Notes: a model not told the origin generated them from the sequence alone. Positions 1 to 9,296 are shown, counted from the stretch's first letter. The stretch is DNA of 64,000 nucleotides from JAQBDA01 sp963709875 (GCA_963709875.1 CAVPYB010000003.1:124001-188000), one strand, 5' to 3'. Program-made: numbers and translations.

Positions 1-1
1 G

Positions 2-739
2 AGCGAATTGCCGGAGGGCAAGGAGCAAGGTAAGGCAGTCCTAGATAGCCTGAACGATGGGTTGGAGGCACTCCAGGAGCTGATGTATGCCGAACACCGC
101 CGGAAGCTGTTGATCGTGCTTCAGGGCATGGATACAAGCGGCAAGGACGGCACCATCCGGCACGTCTTCGATGGTGTCAACCCGCAAGGAGTCAGTGTAG
201 CGAATTTTAAGGTTCCGACCGAGCTCGAGTTAGCGCATGATTATCTCTGGCGAGTCCACCAGAAGGTACCTGGGAAGGGCGAGATCGTAATCTTCAATCG
301 AAGTCATTATGAGGATGTGCTTGTCGTTAGAGTTCACAAACTTGTGCCGGAAAGTGTGTGGAAAAAGCGATATGCCCAAATCAACGATTTCGAGCGACTT
401 CTTGCTGAAGAGGGCACAACAATCCTGAAATTTTTCCTTCACATCAGCCTGGATGAACAGAAAGAGCGCCTGCAGGCACGCCTGGATGATCCCCGTAAGC
501 AGTGGAAATTCCGTATTGGTGATCTGGCGGAAAGAAAACTGTGGAAGGAATATACCCAGGCTTACGAAGATGCGATTGGCAAGACGAGTACCGAGTGGGC
601 GCCGTGGTATATCATCCCTGCCGACCGCAAATGGTACCGCAACTTTGTGATCGGTTCGATTATCGTGAATACTCTGAAGGGTATGGGAATGCAATATCCT
701 GAACCAGAAGAGCAGCTGGATGGGATCGTTATCGAGTGA
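2..739 (+). CDS. Polyphosphate kinase 2 family (PPK2), 5' end cut by window
   Basis: Transfers phosphate between polyphosphate and nucleotides in the cytoplasm. A Walker A-type loop (GMDTSGKDG, about residue 40 counted from the first possible TTG) is followed by the FNRSHYEDVLV stretch typical of the PPK2 branch described as polyphosphate:nucleotide phosphotransferase. Later stretches around KWYRNF also fit the family. The frame is open to the left edge and the visible protein is about 20-30 residues shorter than usual, so the real start lies outside the window; the in-frame TTG at 8 is not trusted. It converges with the GGDEF/EAL gene on the other strand. Family assignment is firm; whether AMP or ADP is the acceptor cannot be told from the sequence. 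Confidence 0.9.
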   Translation, partial: SELPEGKEQGKAVLDSLNDGLEALQELMYAEHRRKLLIVLQGMDTSGKDGTIRHVFDGVNPQGVSVANFKVPTELELAHDYLWRVHQKVPGKGEIVIFNRSHYEDVLVVRVHKLVPESVWKKRYAQINDFERLLAEEGTTILKFFLHISLDEQKERLQARLDDPRKQWKFRIGDLAERKLWKEYTQAYEDAIGKTSTEWAPWYIIPADRKWYRNFVIGSIIVNTLKGMGMQYPEPEEQLDGIVIE

Positions 740-785
740 CGAGCGGCTCGTGGAGCCAGGACTGCTCCCAGGCTGCCACTGGCGC

Positions 786-3437
786 TCAGCCTGCCGCAAC
801 CAGGTGCTGTTCAAGATAGGCAGTGACATGTCTGCGATCCAGGGGCTTCGATATGAAATAACCCTGCCCGTACTCACATCCCAGCTTATTGAGATGGTCG
901 TACAGGGTTTGGGTCTCGACTCCCTCGGCAATCACGCCAACATTCAAACGTTGAGATAACATCAGAATAGCTTGAACGATCTTGGAATTGTTATCGTCTT
1001 CCACCATCGTCCGGATGAAGCTGCGGTCAATCTTCAATGCATTGATCGGAAATTTGGATAAATAACTAAGCGCTGAATAGCCAGTGCCGAAGTCGTCGAT
1101 CTGCAGCTGGATCCCATTCTCCCGGAGCTTATCGAACACCTCATTGGTGAGGTCGCTCTTTTCGAGGATCGCTGTTTCGGTAATCTCCAACTTGAGATCA
1201 CTGGGCCGCAGACCGGTCTCCTCTAATACGCTTTCTACATATTCGACCAGATCCTGTTTTGAGACATGCTTGGTTGACAGGTTCACGCTGACGGTTAAAT
1301 CTCTGGCCAGAGGGATCGATTTCTTCCAGGCGGCTAACTGGCGGCAGGCTTCACGCATCACCCAGCGGTCGATGCTGACGATCAAGTCGGTCTCCTCTGC
1401 GAGGGGGATGAAATCTCCAGGAGGGACGAGACCGCGCCTGGGATGCTCCCAGCGTACGAGTGCCTCTACGCCGACGATCGCTTGAGTTTTCAGGGAGACG
1501 ATCGATTGGTAGTGCACCCTGAGCTGGTCCAATTCGATGGCTTTACGCAAGTCGTGTTCAAGCTCGGTGCGGTTAAGGATATCCTCACGCATGGAAGGAT
1601 CGAAGATAATATAGCGTCCTTTGCCGCGGGATTTGGCGCTGTACATGGCGATATCGGCATCCCGCAGCACTTCTTCAGCCCGCAAATAGGGAATTGAATT
1701 TATTACGATACCGATGCTGGCATTGATATAAACCTCTCTCTCGCTGAAAATGAACGGCTCCGATAGCTCGCTAAGGATCCATTCTGCAACTTGAGAAGCA
1801 TTGGCTACATCCTGCAGGTCTTCCAGCAGTATGACAAACTCATCACCACCGAAGCGGGCGATCGTATCAGTGGTGCGCATCCTCTGCTCCAGCTTCTCCG
1901 CCACTGAGACAAGCAGTTCGTCACCCACCGAATGCCCCAGGCTATCGTTCACATCCTTGAAGCGGTCCAGGTCGAGGAACAGGACCGCATACATATAATC
2001 CGCTTTGCGCTTGGCACGCTCTACCGCCAGTCCCAGGTGGTCTTTGAAGAGTGCACGGTTGGGCAATCCGGTCAGCAGATCATAAAAGGCATCGTGAAGG
2101 AGCTTCTCTTCGGCATATTTACGGTCTGTGACATCGGTTTGGGAGCCTGCCATGCGGACGGCGATGCCATCCTTGCCGCGCACAGTCAGTCCACGACACA
2201 ACATCCAACGGTAGCTCCCGTCTTTGTGAAGTATGCGATATTCTGTCTCTAACTGGTCGGAAGTCCCCTCGACATGCGTTTTTAGGATGAGCCTGAGACG
2301 TTCTACATCCTCGGGATGGACGCGGTTCAGCCATTCTTCCAGGGTCGAGCCGATCTCCTGCTCCTGGTAGCCCAACATTTCCCGCCAGCGTGGTGAATAG
2401 TAGACGTGATTTGAGACCAGGTCCCAATCCCAGATGCCATCATTCGCCCCTTTCACAGCCAGGGCATAGCGTTCCTCGCTCTCACGTAGGGCAGTTTCAA
2501 TCTGCGAACGGAATTTGATCTCCTGCTGTGCCTGCTCGTATAATTGGGCGTTTTCCAGGGCGATGGCAGCATAATCCGCCAGGGAGAGCAGCAGAGTCTC
2601 GTCTTTATCCCTGAAGGCGATATCGCTGATGTGATTGACAACCGATAAAACTCCCAGCGGTTTTCCTTTGAGCGAAATGGGCACATGCAGGACGCTTTGA
2701 ACGAGATAGCCCGTGCTCACCTTGATCAGGTCGTTGTTCACCGGGTCTGATTTTACGCGCATCGGTTTGCCGGTATTGAATACTTCCCCGACCAGTGTGT
2801 CCTGTACAGCGATGCGAATGGTCTTGCTCTGATCTTCGTCGATATTTTTAACGGCACGCAGATAGAGTTGATCTGTCTCGGGATCGATCAGGGCTAAAAA
2901 CCCTTCTTCTGCCCGGGTCAGGAACACTCCGGCTTCGACTACCCGGCGAAGCACCTCGTCAGGCTCCAGTGAAGATGTTACGCTCCTACCCACCCTTGAG
3001 AGCACCGTTTGCATGGCTACCTGCTCCTTGAGCTGGAAGGTGAGCTGTTCCTTTTCCTGCACCAGACGCGCCTGAGCGAGTGTGCGGGTGATAGCAGCTT
3101 CCAGCCTTTCGGAGTCGAATGGTTTAGGTAGGTAGTCGATCACTCCCATCCGGAAGGCTTCGGCGGCGATCTGCTCGGAGCCTTCAGCCGTGATCAGGAT
3201 GGTTGGCAGCTCGATCTGCCTGTCAACCAGCTCGTGCAAGAGGTCGAATCCGCTTCGGTCTGGCAGGTGCAGGTCAAGCAGCATCATGGCAATCGAGTTG
3301 CCCTGGATGTACTCCATAGCCTGCTGGGCAGTGTAAGCAGCCTGGGCATTGAATCCCAACTCTGGCAGCAGGGTCTGCACACAGAAATCAGCTATCTGAC
3401 GGTTGTCATCAACGACAAGAATAGTCTGTTGTTTCAT
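786..3437 (-). CDS. Response regulator with GAF, PAS, GGDEF and EAL domains
   Basis: Cyclic-di-GMP signalling protein of 883 residues. Domains in order: receiver (1-120, with D10, D11, phospho-acceptor D55 in LLDLHLPD and K105), GAF (about 145-300), PAS (about 320-440, ending DVTDRK), GGDEF (about 447-615, intact GGDEF at 530-534) and EAL (about 625-875, EAL at 658-660, DDFGTGYS at 781-788, EGVE near the end). Both catalytic signatures are intact, so it could make and degrade c-di-GMP; which activity dominates cannot be read. No RxxD inhibitory site was seen in the expected place before GGDEF. There are no membrane segments, so it should be a soluble target of an unseen histidine kinase. It stands alone, with about 230 bases of non-coding sequence upstream. 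Confidence 0.93.
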   Translation of the reverse strand: MKQQTILVVDDNRQIADFCVQTLLPELGFNAQAAYTAQQAMEYIQGNSIAMMLLDLHLPDRSGFDLLHELVDRQIELPTILITAEGSEQIAAEAFRMGVIDYLPKPFDSERLEAAITRTLAQARLVQEKEQLTFQLKEQVAMQTVLSRVGRSVTSSLEPDEVLRRVVEAGVFLTRAEEGFLALIDPETDQLYLRAVKNIDEDQSKTIRIAVQDTLVGEVFNTGKPMRVKSDPVNNDLIKVSTGYLVQSVLHVPISLKGKPLGVLSVVNHISDIAFRDKDETLLLSLADYAAIALENAQLYEQAQQEIKFRSQIETALRESEERYALAVKGANDGIWDWDLVSNHVYYSPRWREMLGYQEQEIGSTLEEWLNRVHPEDVERLRLILKTHVEGTSDQLETEYRILHKDGSYRWMLCRGLTVRGKDGIAVRMAGSQTDVTDRKYAEEKLLHDAFYDLLTGLPNRALFKDHLGLAVERAKRKADYMYAVLFLDLDRFKDVNDSLGHSVGDELLVSVAEKLEQRMRTTDTIARFGGDEFVILLEDLQDVANASQVAEWILSELSEPFIFSEREVYINASIGIVINSIPYLRAEEVLRDADIAMYSAKSRGKGRYIIFDPSMREDILNRTELEHDLRKAIELDQLRVHYQSIVSLKTQAIVGVEALVRWEHPRRGLVPPGDFIPLAEETDLIVSIDRWVMREACRQLAAWKKSIPLARDLTVSVNLSTKHVSKQDLVEYVESVLEETGLRPSDLKLEITETAILEKSDLTNEVFDKLRENGIQLQIDDFGTGYSALSYLSKFPINALKIDRSFIRTMVEDDNNSKIVQAILMLSQRLNVGVIAEGVETQTLYDHLNKLGCEYGQGYFISKPLDRRHVTAYLEQHLVAAG

Positions 3438-3669
3438 ATTGATTGGCAGTTATGTAGGTATTCTGGTCCAGGTATGCCCATTCTATTTCCCAGAAATCAA
3501 TCAGCTTGCCCCACGAGTGCTTTCTGATGTCCAGTATATCCGAAGGGGGATATAAAAACAATCACTCTATGTCCGATTTAGGTGATTGTAAGGCGGTTCT
3601 AACAAGAATGATAAGTGAAATCTGGTGATTGGACGGATGGAGGCAGTTCTCCCCTTTATCGAGCGCAGT

Positions 3670-3885
3670 TTATGCAGTTAATTTGGGGATATGTGGACCA
3701 TTCATTTCAATTGCCGAATGTGGGCATGCATCCACGCACAGCCCACAGAAAGTACAACGGGCATGCTCGATATACGGCGGTTCGTCTATATCGATCTGGA
3801 TGATCGCACGGGTCTTGCACGCCGCACTCGCCAGGCAGGGTGTGCACTCCTCGCAGACATCCCAATTGATCTCCGGGCTTTGCAT
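3670..3885 (-). CDS. Small ferredoxin with two 4Fe-4S motifs
   Basis: A 71-residue electron-transfer protein. The C-terminal motif is canonical (C44-x2-C47-x2-C50-x3-C54-P). The N-terminal one is slightly unusual (C11, C14, C17, then C23). The ATG at 3885 is chosen because a start further upstream (3963) would run back into the end of the gyrase-domain gene; the distance to that gene is then 11 bases. It is probably the last gene of a run that starts with the CPBP protease. No partner oxidoreductase is adjacent, so its redox partner is unknown. Confidence 0.8.
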   Translation of the reverse strand: MQSPEINWDVCEECTPCLASAACKTRAIIQIDIDEPPYIEHARCTFCGLCVDACPHSAIEMNGPHIPKLTA

Positions 3886-3896
3886 CAGGGAATCAT

Positions 3897-4952
3897 TTAA
3901 TAGGCTGGCGGGGGTTTTCGTACAGCCAGTGCAACGGCTTCGTCGCCACGCAGACCGATGCAATTTACCCCCTGGACAACGCCATCCTTGACCGGCACTT
4001 CCGATAGCTTGAAACGGATAATCTTGCCCAGTTTCGAGATGATAAATACGTCATCCGCAGCGTCGATATTTACAGACCCAACAAGCTGGCTGGTTGACAT
4101 AGCGATCTTGCCGCCTGATCCGGGTGATTTGTTGGCGTTGAAACCAGCCATATGGCGCACCGTTCCGTGTCCATCCGATCCGAGCAGCATGATCTCGCTA
4201 TCAGGATATGCAGGAGCTACAGAGATGGCCTGGTCGCCATCAGCCAGGCGGATACCTGAGCATCCCTGAGGAGGGACCAGCTTCTCCGAGAAGCGGATTG
4301 CCTTGCCCTGACGGGTGGCGATGAACAGGTCGCCATCCCCAGGGGTCCAGGTTGCTGCAGCCAACGGGCCGAACGACTTGATATCATAGAGCGGCAGCCC
4401 AGGTTTCATGTAGTCTCCGAAGATGTGATGCCGTAACGAGCGCACCATGCCGGATGAGCTGAGCAAAACCAGATATCCCTGCGCCTGGACCGGCAGGATA
4501 GCTACCAGGTATTCATCGTCATTCCAGTTGAGTCGAGTGGATATCGACACGCCGCGCCCCCTGACCGGGGTCTCCATGACAGCGCTGGCGGGCAGGTGGA
4601 ATGCCCGCGCCAGGCTGGTAATGACGAGCAGTGTCTGGGTGTCTTCGGCAATAGATAATAGGGCAGGTGGATCCTCGCTAGGAGATTCGATGTCGAATAT
4701 GCCCATACCCCCGCGCCGCTGGCGGGCGTAAAAGTGGGCAGGAGTCCGTTTGGCGAGACCGGAGGCAGTGGCGGCGATGATGTTCAATGGGGTCGGGGGC
4801 TCAACCGGTGTCTGGGAATCCGATATGGCCGAACTGGTTCCGGCTGCCTGTTCCAGTAGATTTTCCAGCTGCTCTTCAAGAGCTTCGATATAGCGGCGGA
4901 TATCTGGATCAAGAAGGCTGAGGTCTGGGCGATCGATGTTTAAGGGATTCAT
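3897..4952 (-). CDS. Stand-alone DNA gyrase A C-terminal beta-pinwheel-like protein
   Basis: About 351 residues resembling only the DNA-wrapping C-terminal domain of GyrA/ParC. After an N-terminal acidic, coiled-coil-like helix (LEEQLENLLEQ) there is a GyrA-box-like motif, RQRRGGMG (residues 92-99 counted from the upstream TTG). Repeated blades of the type FIATRQGKAIRF and FIISKLGKIIRF follow. There is no breakage-reunion domain and no catalytic Tyr. An ATG at 4952 is preferred over a TTG at 4997, which would overlap the upstream CPBP gene by 23 bases. It probably binds or wraps DNA, but that is inference. It could also be a diverged pinwheel with a different ligand. Confidence 0.8.
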   Translation of the reverse strand: MNPLNIDRPDLSLLDPDIRRYIEALEEQLENLLEQAAGTSSAISDSQTPVEPPTPLNIIAATASGLAKRTPAHFYARQRRGGMGIFDIESPSEDPPALLSIAEDTQTLLVITSLARAFHLPASAVMETPVRGRGVSISTRLNWNDDEYLVAILPVQAQGYLVLLSSSGMVRSLRHHIFGDYMKPGLPLYDIKSFGPLAAATWTPGDGDLFIATRQGKAIRFSEKLVPPQGCSGIRLADGDQAISVAPAYPDSEIMLLGSDGHGTVRHMAGFNANKSPGSGGKIAMSTSQLVGSVNIDAADDVFIISKLGKIIRFKLSEVPVKDGVVQGVNCIGLRGDEAVALAVRKPPPAY

Positions 4953-4974
4953 ATTTTCGGGATAGATAGATGGC

Positions 4975-5733
4975 TCAAACGATGGTTGGAAATTCAATAC
5001 CAGATGCTAGCAGGATATATAAAAGTAAAAGCTTAGAAGCATTGTTGACGATGTGGATCGTGATCGGCGCCCATAAGGACCCGCTGCGTTCGTAGAACCA
5101 GGCCAGGATGATTCCCATGACAAATGTCGCGCCGGCTACAGCGATATCCCCATGCAGCAAGCCGAAGATGATTGAGCTGATGAGGATAGCAACCCACATC
5201 CCCAGGAACTGGCGCATCCAACGGTAAACGACACCACGAAAGAACAGCTCTTCTGCGATTGGGACAACGAACCCACCGAAGAATACCATGCCCAGTATAC
5301 CGTACCAGGTGAGATCCTTCGGGACGAGAAATTCTAGCTGCGGGTTCTCCATCGGTAGACCCAGGGCGATCTGGATTGCCATGGCGATCAGTCCGATGAT
5401 AGGGATGAATAGGACCGCCGTCAAGGCTGCCCACAGTAGCCAGGGCTTGCTGGTTGACCGCAAGCCGATATCTTCCCAGGACAATTTCTTCCGCCAGACA
5501 CCGAATATGGCGATGCTGAGGATAATCCCCAGCGCTTCAAGGGCGGTCAGGGCAGCGGTGTAAAGAAGAGGCAGCCCAGCCTGATCCCTGAGCTGAGGCT
5601 CGTATACTTCGGCCAGAGCCCAGGCACCCAGCACAATGATGAGCGAGCTGAAGATAGCAATAAGCAAAATATCCGTCCACTTCCAGATGGAAGATAGACG
5701 AGATTCGGGTACGGTCTGCACAGTTCCTTCCAT
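4975..5733 (-). CDS. CPBP-family intramembrane metalloprotease
   Basis: A 252-residue membrane protein with about seven to eight hydrophobic segments and the CPBP (Rce1/Abi-type) motifs: E161-E162-x3-R166 (EELFFR), H194 in FGLLHG, and H227-x3-N231. These Glu and His residues form the active site in the family. Typical roles are prenyl-protein processing or bacteriocin self-immunity; the substrate is unknown here. A TATAAT lies ten bases before the ATG, suggesting a very short leader. The gyrase-domain gene and the ferredoxin follow in the same direction with little spacing. Confidence 0.85.
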   Translation of the reverse strand: MEGTVQTVPESRLSSIWKWTDILLIAIFSSLIIVLGAWALAEVYEPQLRDQAGLPLLYTAALTALEALGIILSIAIFGVWRKKLSWEDIGLRSTSKPWLLWAALTAVLFIPIIGLIAMAIQIALGLPMENPQLEFLVPKDLTWYGILGMVFFGGFVVPIAEELFFRGVVYRWMRQFLGMWVAILISSIIFGLLHGDIAVAGATFVMGIILAWFYERSGSLWAPITIHIVNNASKLLLLYILLASGIEFPTIV

Positions 5734-5775
5734 AAGCTGGCTAATTATACTGCCACAATAACAGGCAAATGCGAG

Positions 5776-6924
5776 TTAATCATTCTGTAAGCCAGCCAGC
5801 GGATCGTCACGATCCTGGTTTGGGTCCCATAGACTGAGCTGGAGGCTGCTCTCCTGCAAGCTGCTCACACCAACACCTAGTAGGCGGACAGCTCTGCCCG
5901 GCTTCCACTCGCGTAAAAATAACTGTCTAGCGGCATTAAATATCTGGCTTTCCTGGTCGGTAGGCTGCGTAAGGGTCATCTGCCGGGTGATAGTTGTGAA
6001 ATCAGGCCAGCGGATTTTCACTTTAATCGTCGACCCGCTGAGATCCGATTTCTGCAGCCTGGCGGCGACCCGGCTGCTGAGGCTCTGCAGCGTAGCAAAT
6101 AGGCGGCTTTTATCGGCAATATCCCTGGCAAAAGTAGTTTCCTGGGAGATGGATTTGACCTCGCGGCTGGTTTCGATCGGGCGATCATCGATCCCGCGTG
6201 CGTGCCTTGCCAGGTCAAGCCCATTCTTGCCAAACAGCTTTCGAAGCTCTACTTCTGGGTATTGAGCGAGATCGCCAATGGTCTTAACCCCCAGCTCTCC
6301 AAGGCGTGCGGCTGTCTTCGGTCCCACACCCCACAGAGCATCAACCGGCAGTGGATCAAGAAAACCAGCTTCCTCGCCAGGTGGTACTATGGTAATCGCG
6401 TTGGGTGGGCTATCGCGTGGGGTGTCAATCTTACCGAAATCGGTAGCGATTTTTGCTACCATCTTGTTCGAGGCCACGCCCAAAGAGCAGGGCAGCCCCA
6501 AATCCTCCAGAATGCTCACCTGCAGGCGGCGGGCGATGGCTATCCCGGCCTCGGTCAGGTCGGTTACTTCCAGGAAGGCTTCGTCAATCGAGATCTGCTC
6601 CACTTGTGGGGTAATCTCGTGAAGGTACCCCATCACCTGGCGAGACATGCGCGAATATTCGCTGTACCTGCCAGGTATGACGATCAGCTCGGGACACAGT
6701 CGTATCGCCCTGCCCATCGGCATCGCTGAACGTATACCGAATTTCCGTGCCGGGTAAGAGCAGGATGCGACCACGCCGCGCACTTCAGGTCGCCCGCCAA
6801 TGGCAAAAGGACGACCTTTCAAGGAAGGATTGTGGAGCTCCTCCACTGCGCAGTAGAAAGCGTCCAGGTCGAGGTGGATGATGGTGCGAGACAACGGTGG
6901 ATTTGCCTGCTTTTCGTGAACCAT
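5776..6924 (-). CDS. dinB: DNA polymerase IV (Y-family)
   Basis: Translesion DNA polymerase of 382 residues. Metal-binding acidic residues are visible: D19 in HLDLDAFY, and D114-E115 in SIDEAFLE. The YPARKFGIRSAMPM region is typical of DinB fingers. A helix-hairpin-helix segment (LWGVGPKTAARLGELGVKTI) and the little-finger domain follow. The tail QLSLWD looks like a beta-clamp binding motif. Start is the ATG six bases after the stop of rtcA, so the two are probably co-transcribed. No LexA-type box was recognised between them. Confidence 0.95.
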   Translation of the reverse strand: MVHEKQANPPLSRTIIHLDLDAFYCAVEELHNPSLKGRPFAIGGRPEVRGVVASCSYPARKFGIRSAMPMGRAIRLCPELIVIPGRYSEYSRMSRQVMGYLHEITPQVEQISIDEAFLEVTDLTEAGIAIARRLQVSILEDLGLPCSLGVASNKMVAKIATDFGKIDTPRDSPPNAITIVPPGEEAGFLDPLPVDALWGVGPKTAARLGELGVKTIGDLAQYPEVELRKLFGKNGLDLARHARGIDDRPIETSREVKSISQETTFARDIADKSRLFATLQSLSSRVAARLQKSDLSGSTIKVKIRWPDFTTITRQMTLTQPTDQESQIFNAARQLFLREWKPGRAVRLLGVGVSSLQESSLQLSLWDPNQDRDDPLAGLQND

Positions 6925-6930
6925 ACGCGC

Positions 6931-7983
6931 TTATAGGACTTGCGGGGTGATGTGGATATCTCCTGGTGAGCCCGGTTCTCCCCGGATGTCGATCTCAGTG
7001 CTCGTGAACATGCTGATCACCTGGGCGTTGGTGAGCAAGTGGTCTGTGACGCGGGAGGTGTGGATATGGGAAGGACCTGCGGCAAAGGATAGCGGCAGGA
7101 GCAATTGATCGGCAAGATACCGATCAACAACGCCATCACCTGCCATGAAAGCCTGAAGGGCATCCACAGCTTCATCGGCGACCCGTTCAGCGGGCTTTCC
7201 GAGCTCCCCCAGGGAAAAAAAACATGCGCTACCGGGATGATTGCCAGGTACGACTTCGAATTCTGCCGATAACAGTAGCAAGGTGCCTTTGCTGCGGGCG
7301 GGCATCCGTCTCGTCTTGATATTCACAACCGGGAAATGAGGCAGCAGCCGATGAAGTGCATGCCTCTTCTGGCGATCGGCGATACTGGCATCCAGGTTTG
7401 AGACAGCGGAGATGCCTTTGATGGCTGTGACCTCACCTCGCTCCTGAAGGATGAGCGGATCGATGTTCTGCACCGGGCGGATGGTGGCATCGATACGCCC
7501 TCCGCCTTGGGGGTAGAAACCGGCGCTCTCCAGAGCTACCTGAGCGTGAAATCCGGACAGCAACATATAATGCAGCCATTGCATTTCCAGATAGTGAAAA
7601 CACGGCGCCCAAGGTACATGTGTGCCTCCGGTTATGATCACAGAAGAGGCTGATGAGGCCATACTGAGTGGAGTAAAGATGGTTTGCAGGACGAGAGAGG
7701 TCGACCCTGCCGTTCCAATCTCAAACTTGTAGCGACCGGTCCTGATCTTCCGCGGTTTGAAGACCAATTCTTGCGAGCTGAGCTCGGCTCCCTGAACTTC
7801 CGCATGGCTGATGGAGGCAGCTGCCTCGACAGCTTTCAGGTGTTGGGGACGCAGGCCTGGTTTTTGACGCTGGGAACGTATGTTTTCGATGCGGAATGGC
7901 TTTTGAGTCAGGATCGAGAGCGATAGTGCGCTGCGAAGGATCTGACCACCACCTTCCCCCATGGAGCCATCGATTTGGATCAT
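6931..7983 (-). CDS. rtcA: RNA 3'-terminal phosphate cyclase
   Basis: Converts RNA 3'-phosphate ends to 2',3'-cyclic phosphate using ATP. The 350-residue product has the family's N-terminus (GSMGEGGGQILRSALSLS), the QRQKPGLRPQHL segment and a C-terminal ADQLLLP block. That block is followed by TDHLLTN, which holds the conserved His taken as the adenylation nucleophile in the family. A TAGAAT lies exactly six bases before the ATG, so the message is probably leaderless. No rtcB or rtcR is present in the window. It is divergent from the beta-propeller gene, with a strong palindrome between them. Confidence 0.95.
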   Translation of the reverse strand: MIQIDGSMGEGGGQILRSALSLSILTQKPFRIENIRSQRQKPGLRPQHLKAVEAAASISHAEVQGAELSSQELVFKPRKIRTGRYKFEIGTAGSTSLVLQTIFTPLSMASSASSVIITGGTHVPWAPCFHYLEMQWLHYMLLSGFHAQVALESAGFYPQGGGRIDATIRPVQNIDPLILQERGEVTAIKGISAVSNLDASIADRQKRHALHRLLPHFPVVNIKTRRMPARSKGTLLLLSAEFEVVPGNHPGSACFFSLGELGKPAERVADEAVDALQAFMAGDGVVDRYLADQLLLPLSFAAGPSHIHTSRVTDHLLTNAQVISMFTSTEIDIRGEPGSPGDIHITPQVL

Positions 7984-7989
7984 ATAGCG

Positions 7990-7995
7990 ATTCTA
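7990..7995 (-). promoter_or_regulatory. Predicted -10 element of rtcA, leaderless arrangement
   Basis: On the minus strand TAGAAT is followed by six bases and then the rtcA ATG. Transcription would start at or within a base or two of the start codon. No ribosome binding site is visible. Confidence 0.45.
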
Positions 7996-8053
7996 ACCCA
8001 AGATTCACCTCCCGATCAGACGCTCTCTGGGAATCACCGTTGTGCAGGGGTTA

Positions 8054-8095
8054 TGCGGGGGTGTTCTTCGGGCATACCCGAAAAACACCCCCGCA
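8054..8095. repeat. Long near-perfect palindrome in a divergent intergenic region
   Basis: Arms of 12 bases (8054-8065 with 8084-8095, GC-rich with a run of five G/C) pair perfectly. After a single mismatch six more bases pair (8067-8072 with 8077-8082), leaving a CATA loop. No T-run follows on either strand and both neighbours are transcribed away from it, so it does not look like a terminator. It could be an operator, a REP-like element or a cruciform site. Confidence 0.75.
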
Positions 8096-8149
8096 TCTGC
8101 CACCTGTCACGGCAGCTCCCAATTACCCCGATCGGACGCAACAGAGGTT

Positions 8150-8155
8150 TATAAT
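8150..8155 (+). promoter_or_regulatory. Predicted -10 element, leaderless arrangement
   Basis: A perfect TATAAT is followed by six bases and then the ATG of the beta-propeller gene, the same spacing as seen at three other genes in the window. Confidence 0.5.
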
Positions 8156-8161
8156 CAATAT

Positions 8162-9292
8162 ATGGATGAAGCGTCCGGGAGCAGCAGCCGCAGTTTAATA
8201 TTGATCGTCGTGCTTGCAGGGGTAATCCTGGTGTTGCTGTGCGGTATCTGTATTGCTGCCGGGATCGGTTTTCGCGATAACGTGCTGCCCAACAACCCGA
8301 AGACCCGGACGGCGTTGGTGATGCTGTTTGCCACGTCCCAGACGCTTCAGACGTCTGAGCCTGGGCAGGAGGGGAGCAGGGGGGCGACGGCTACCGCTCA
8401 TATGCCTGTGACGGCTGCGGTGGAGAAGACGCTGACACCGACGCACACCAGCGCACCTCCGACACCGACCTTCGCTCCACCTGTGTGGGTTGATCCGCCG
8501 GAGGGTCAAGTAGTGTTCACCTGCAAGGTCAGCGGGATCGCTCAGCTGTGTATGATCAATGCTGATGGGTCGAACCGGCGCCAGATAACGACCGGATCAT
8601 TTGACATCCTATCCCCATCTTTCTCTTCCGATGGCAAACAGGTCATCTTCTCAGCTTCGGCAGATGGGCGATTAAATCTTTTCAGCATGCACCCAGAGGG
8701 ATCGAATCTGGTACAGATTACACAAGGAATCGGCAACCTTTCCTCGGGAGAGATATCCCCCAATGGGAACCGGATCGTGGCTGCTTCCGACAGCGGGGGT
8801 CAAGAAACGATCTGGATTATGAAACAGGATGGAAGCAATGCGCGCCCGGTTTCATCATCTCCGATTGAAGGCAGGTCCCCGACCTGGGCGCCGGACAGCA
8901 ACCGGATTGCTTTTATTTCCACCAAAGACGGCTCGCCGCAGATCTATACTATCCAGGCCAGCGGAGGCAATGTACGGCAGATTACTCATGGGATCTCAGG
9001 CCTCTCCGGGAAGATCGACTGGTCGCCGGATGGTGAATGGCTGGTTTTCTATGCCGGACCAACGGGAGGGCGGGAGATATATTTATCCAGCGTCGATGGA
9101 CGTGACCTGAGGCAGTTGACCGAAGGGGGGGATAATTACGCGCCGGCGTTCTCGCCAGATGGGAGATGGATCGTATTCGTATCCGGTCGCAGCGGTGCAG
9201 ATGACCTCTATATTATGCGCATAGATGGGACGGAGGCAACCCGGATCAGCGGTGAGATGGGCAATCCAGACCAGCCGCGCTGGGGCCCGTAA
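8162..9292 (+). CDS. Membrane-anchored TolB/WD40-like beta-propeller protein
   Basis: A 376-residue protein with an N-terminal transmembrane anchor (about residues 11-36). A Thr/Pro-rich stalk follows, then six to seven PD40-type blades (repeats of the kind SPDGxWIVFxS followed by a segment such as DLYIMRIDG). The domain is probably outside the membrane. Such propellers bind protein or peptide ligands; no catalytic residues are apparent. The ATG at 8162 is chosen because a longer reading to 8042 would translate the palindrome into a sequence without a signal. The TATAAT six bases upstream supports this start. The gene converges with the HDAC-family gene, four bases away. Confidence 0.82.
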   Translation: MDEASGSSSRSLILIVVLAGVILVLLCGICIAAGIGFRDNVLPNNPKTRTALVMLFATSQTLQTSEPGQEGSRGATATAHMPVTAAVEKTLTPTHTSAPPTPTFAPPVWVDPPEGQVVFTCKVSGIAQLCMINADGSNRRQITTGSFDILSPSFSSDGKQVIFSASADGRLNLFSMHPEGSNLVQITQGIGNLSSGEISPNGNRIVAASDSGGQETIWIMKQDGSNARPVSSSPIEGRSPTWAPDSNRIAFISTKDGSPQIYTIQASGGNVRQITHGISGLSGKIDWSPDGEWLVFYAGPTGGREIYLSSVDGRDLRQLTEGGDNYAPAFSPDGRWIVFVSGRSGADDLYIMRIDGTEATRISGEMGNPDQPRWGP

Positions 9293-9296
9293 GGGA

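Noticed and set aside
230..931. A 233-codon open frame on the minus strand over the PPK2 gene
   Set aside because: It is antisense to a clearly conserved kinase, has no RBS and reads as low-complexity Arg/Ser-rich sequence; shadow of the real gene.
8042..8161. Longer N-terminus for the beta-propeller protein
   Set aside because: It would translate the palindrome, shows no signal or family sequence, and would place TATAAT inside the gene.
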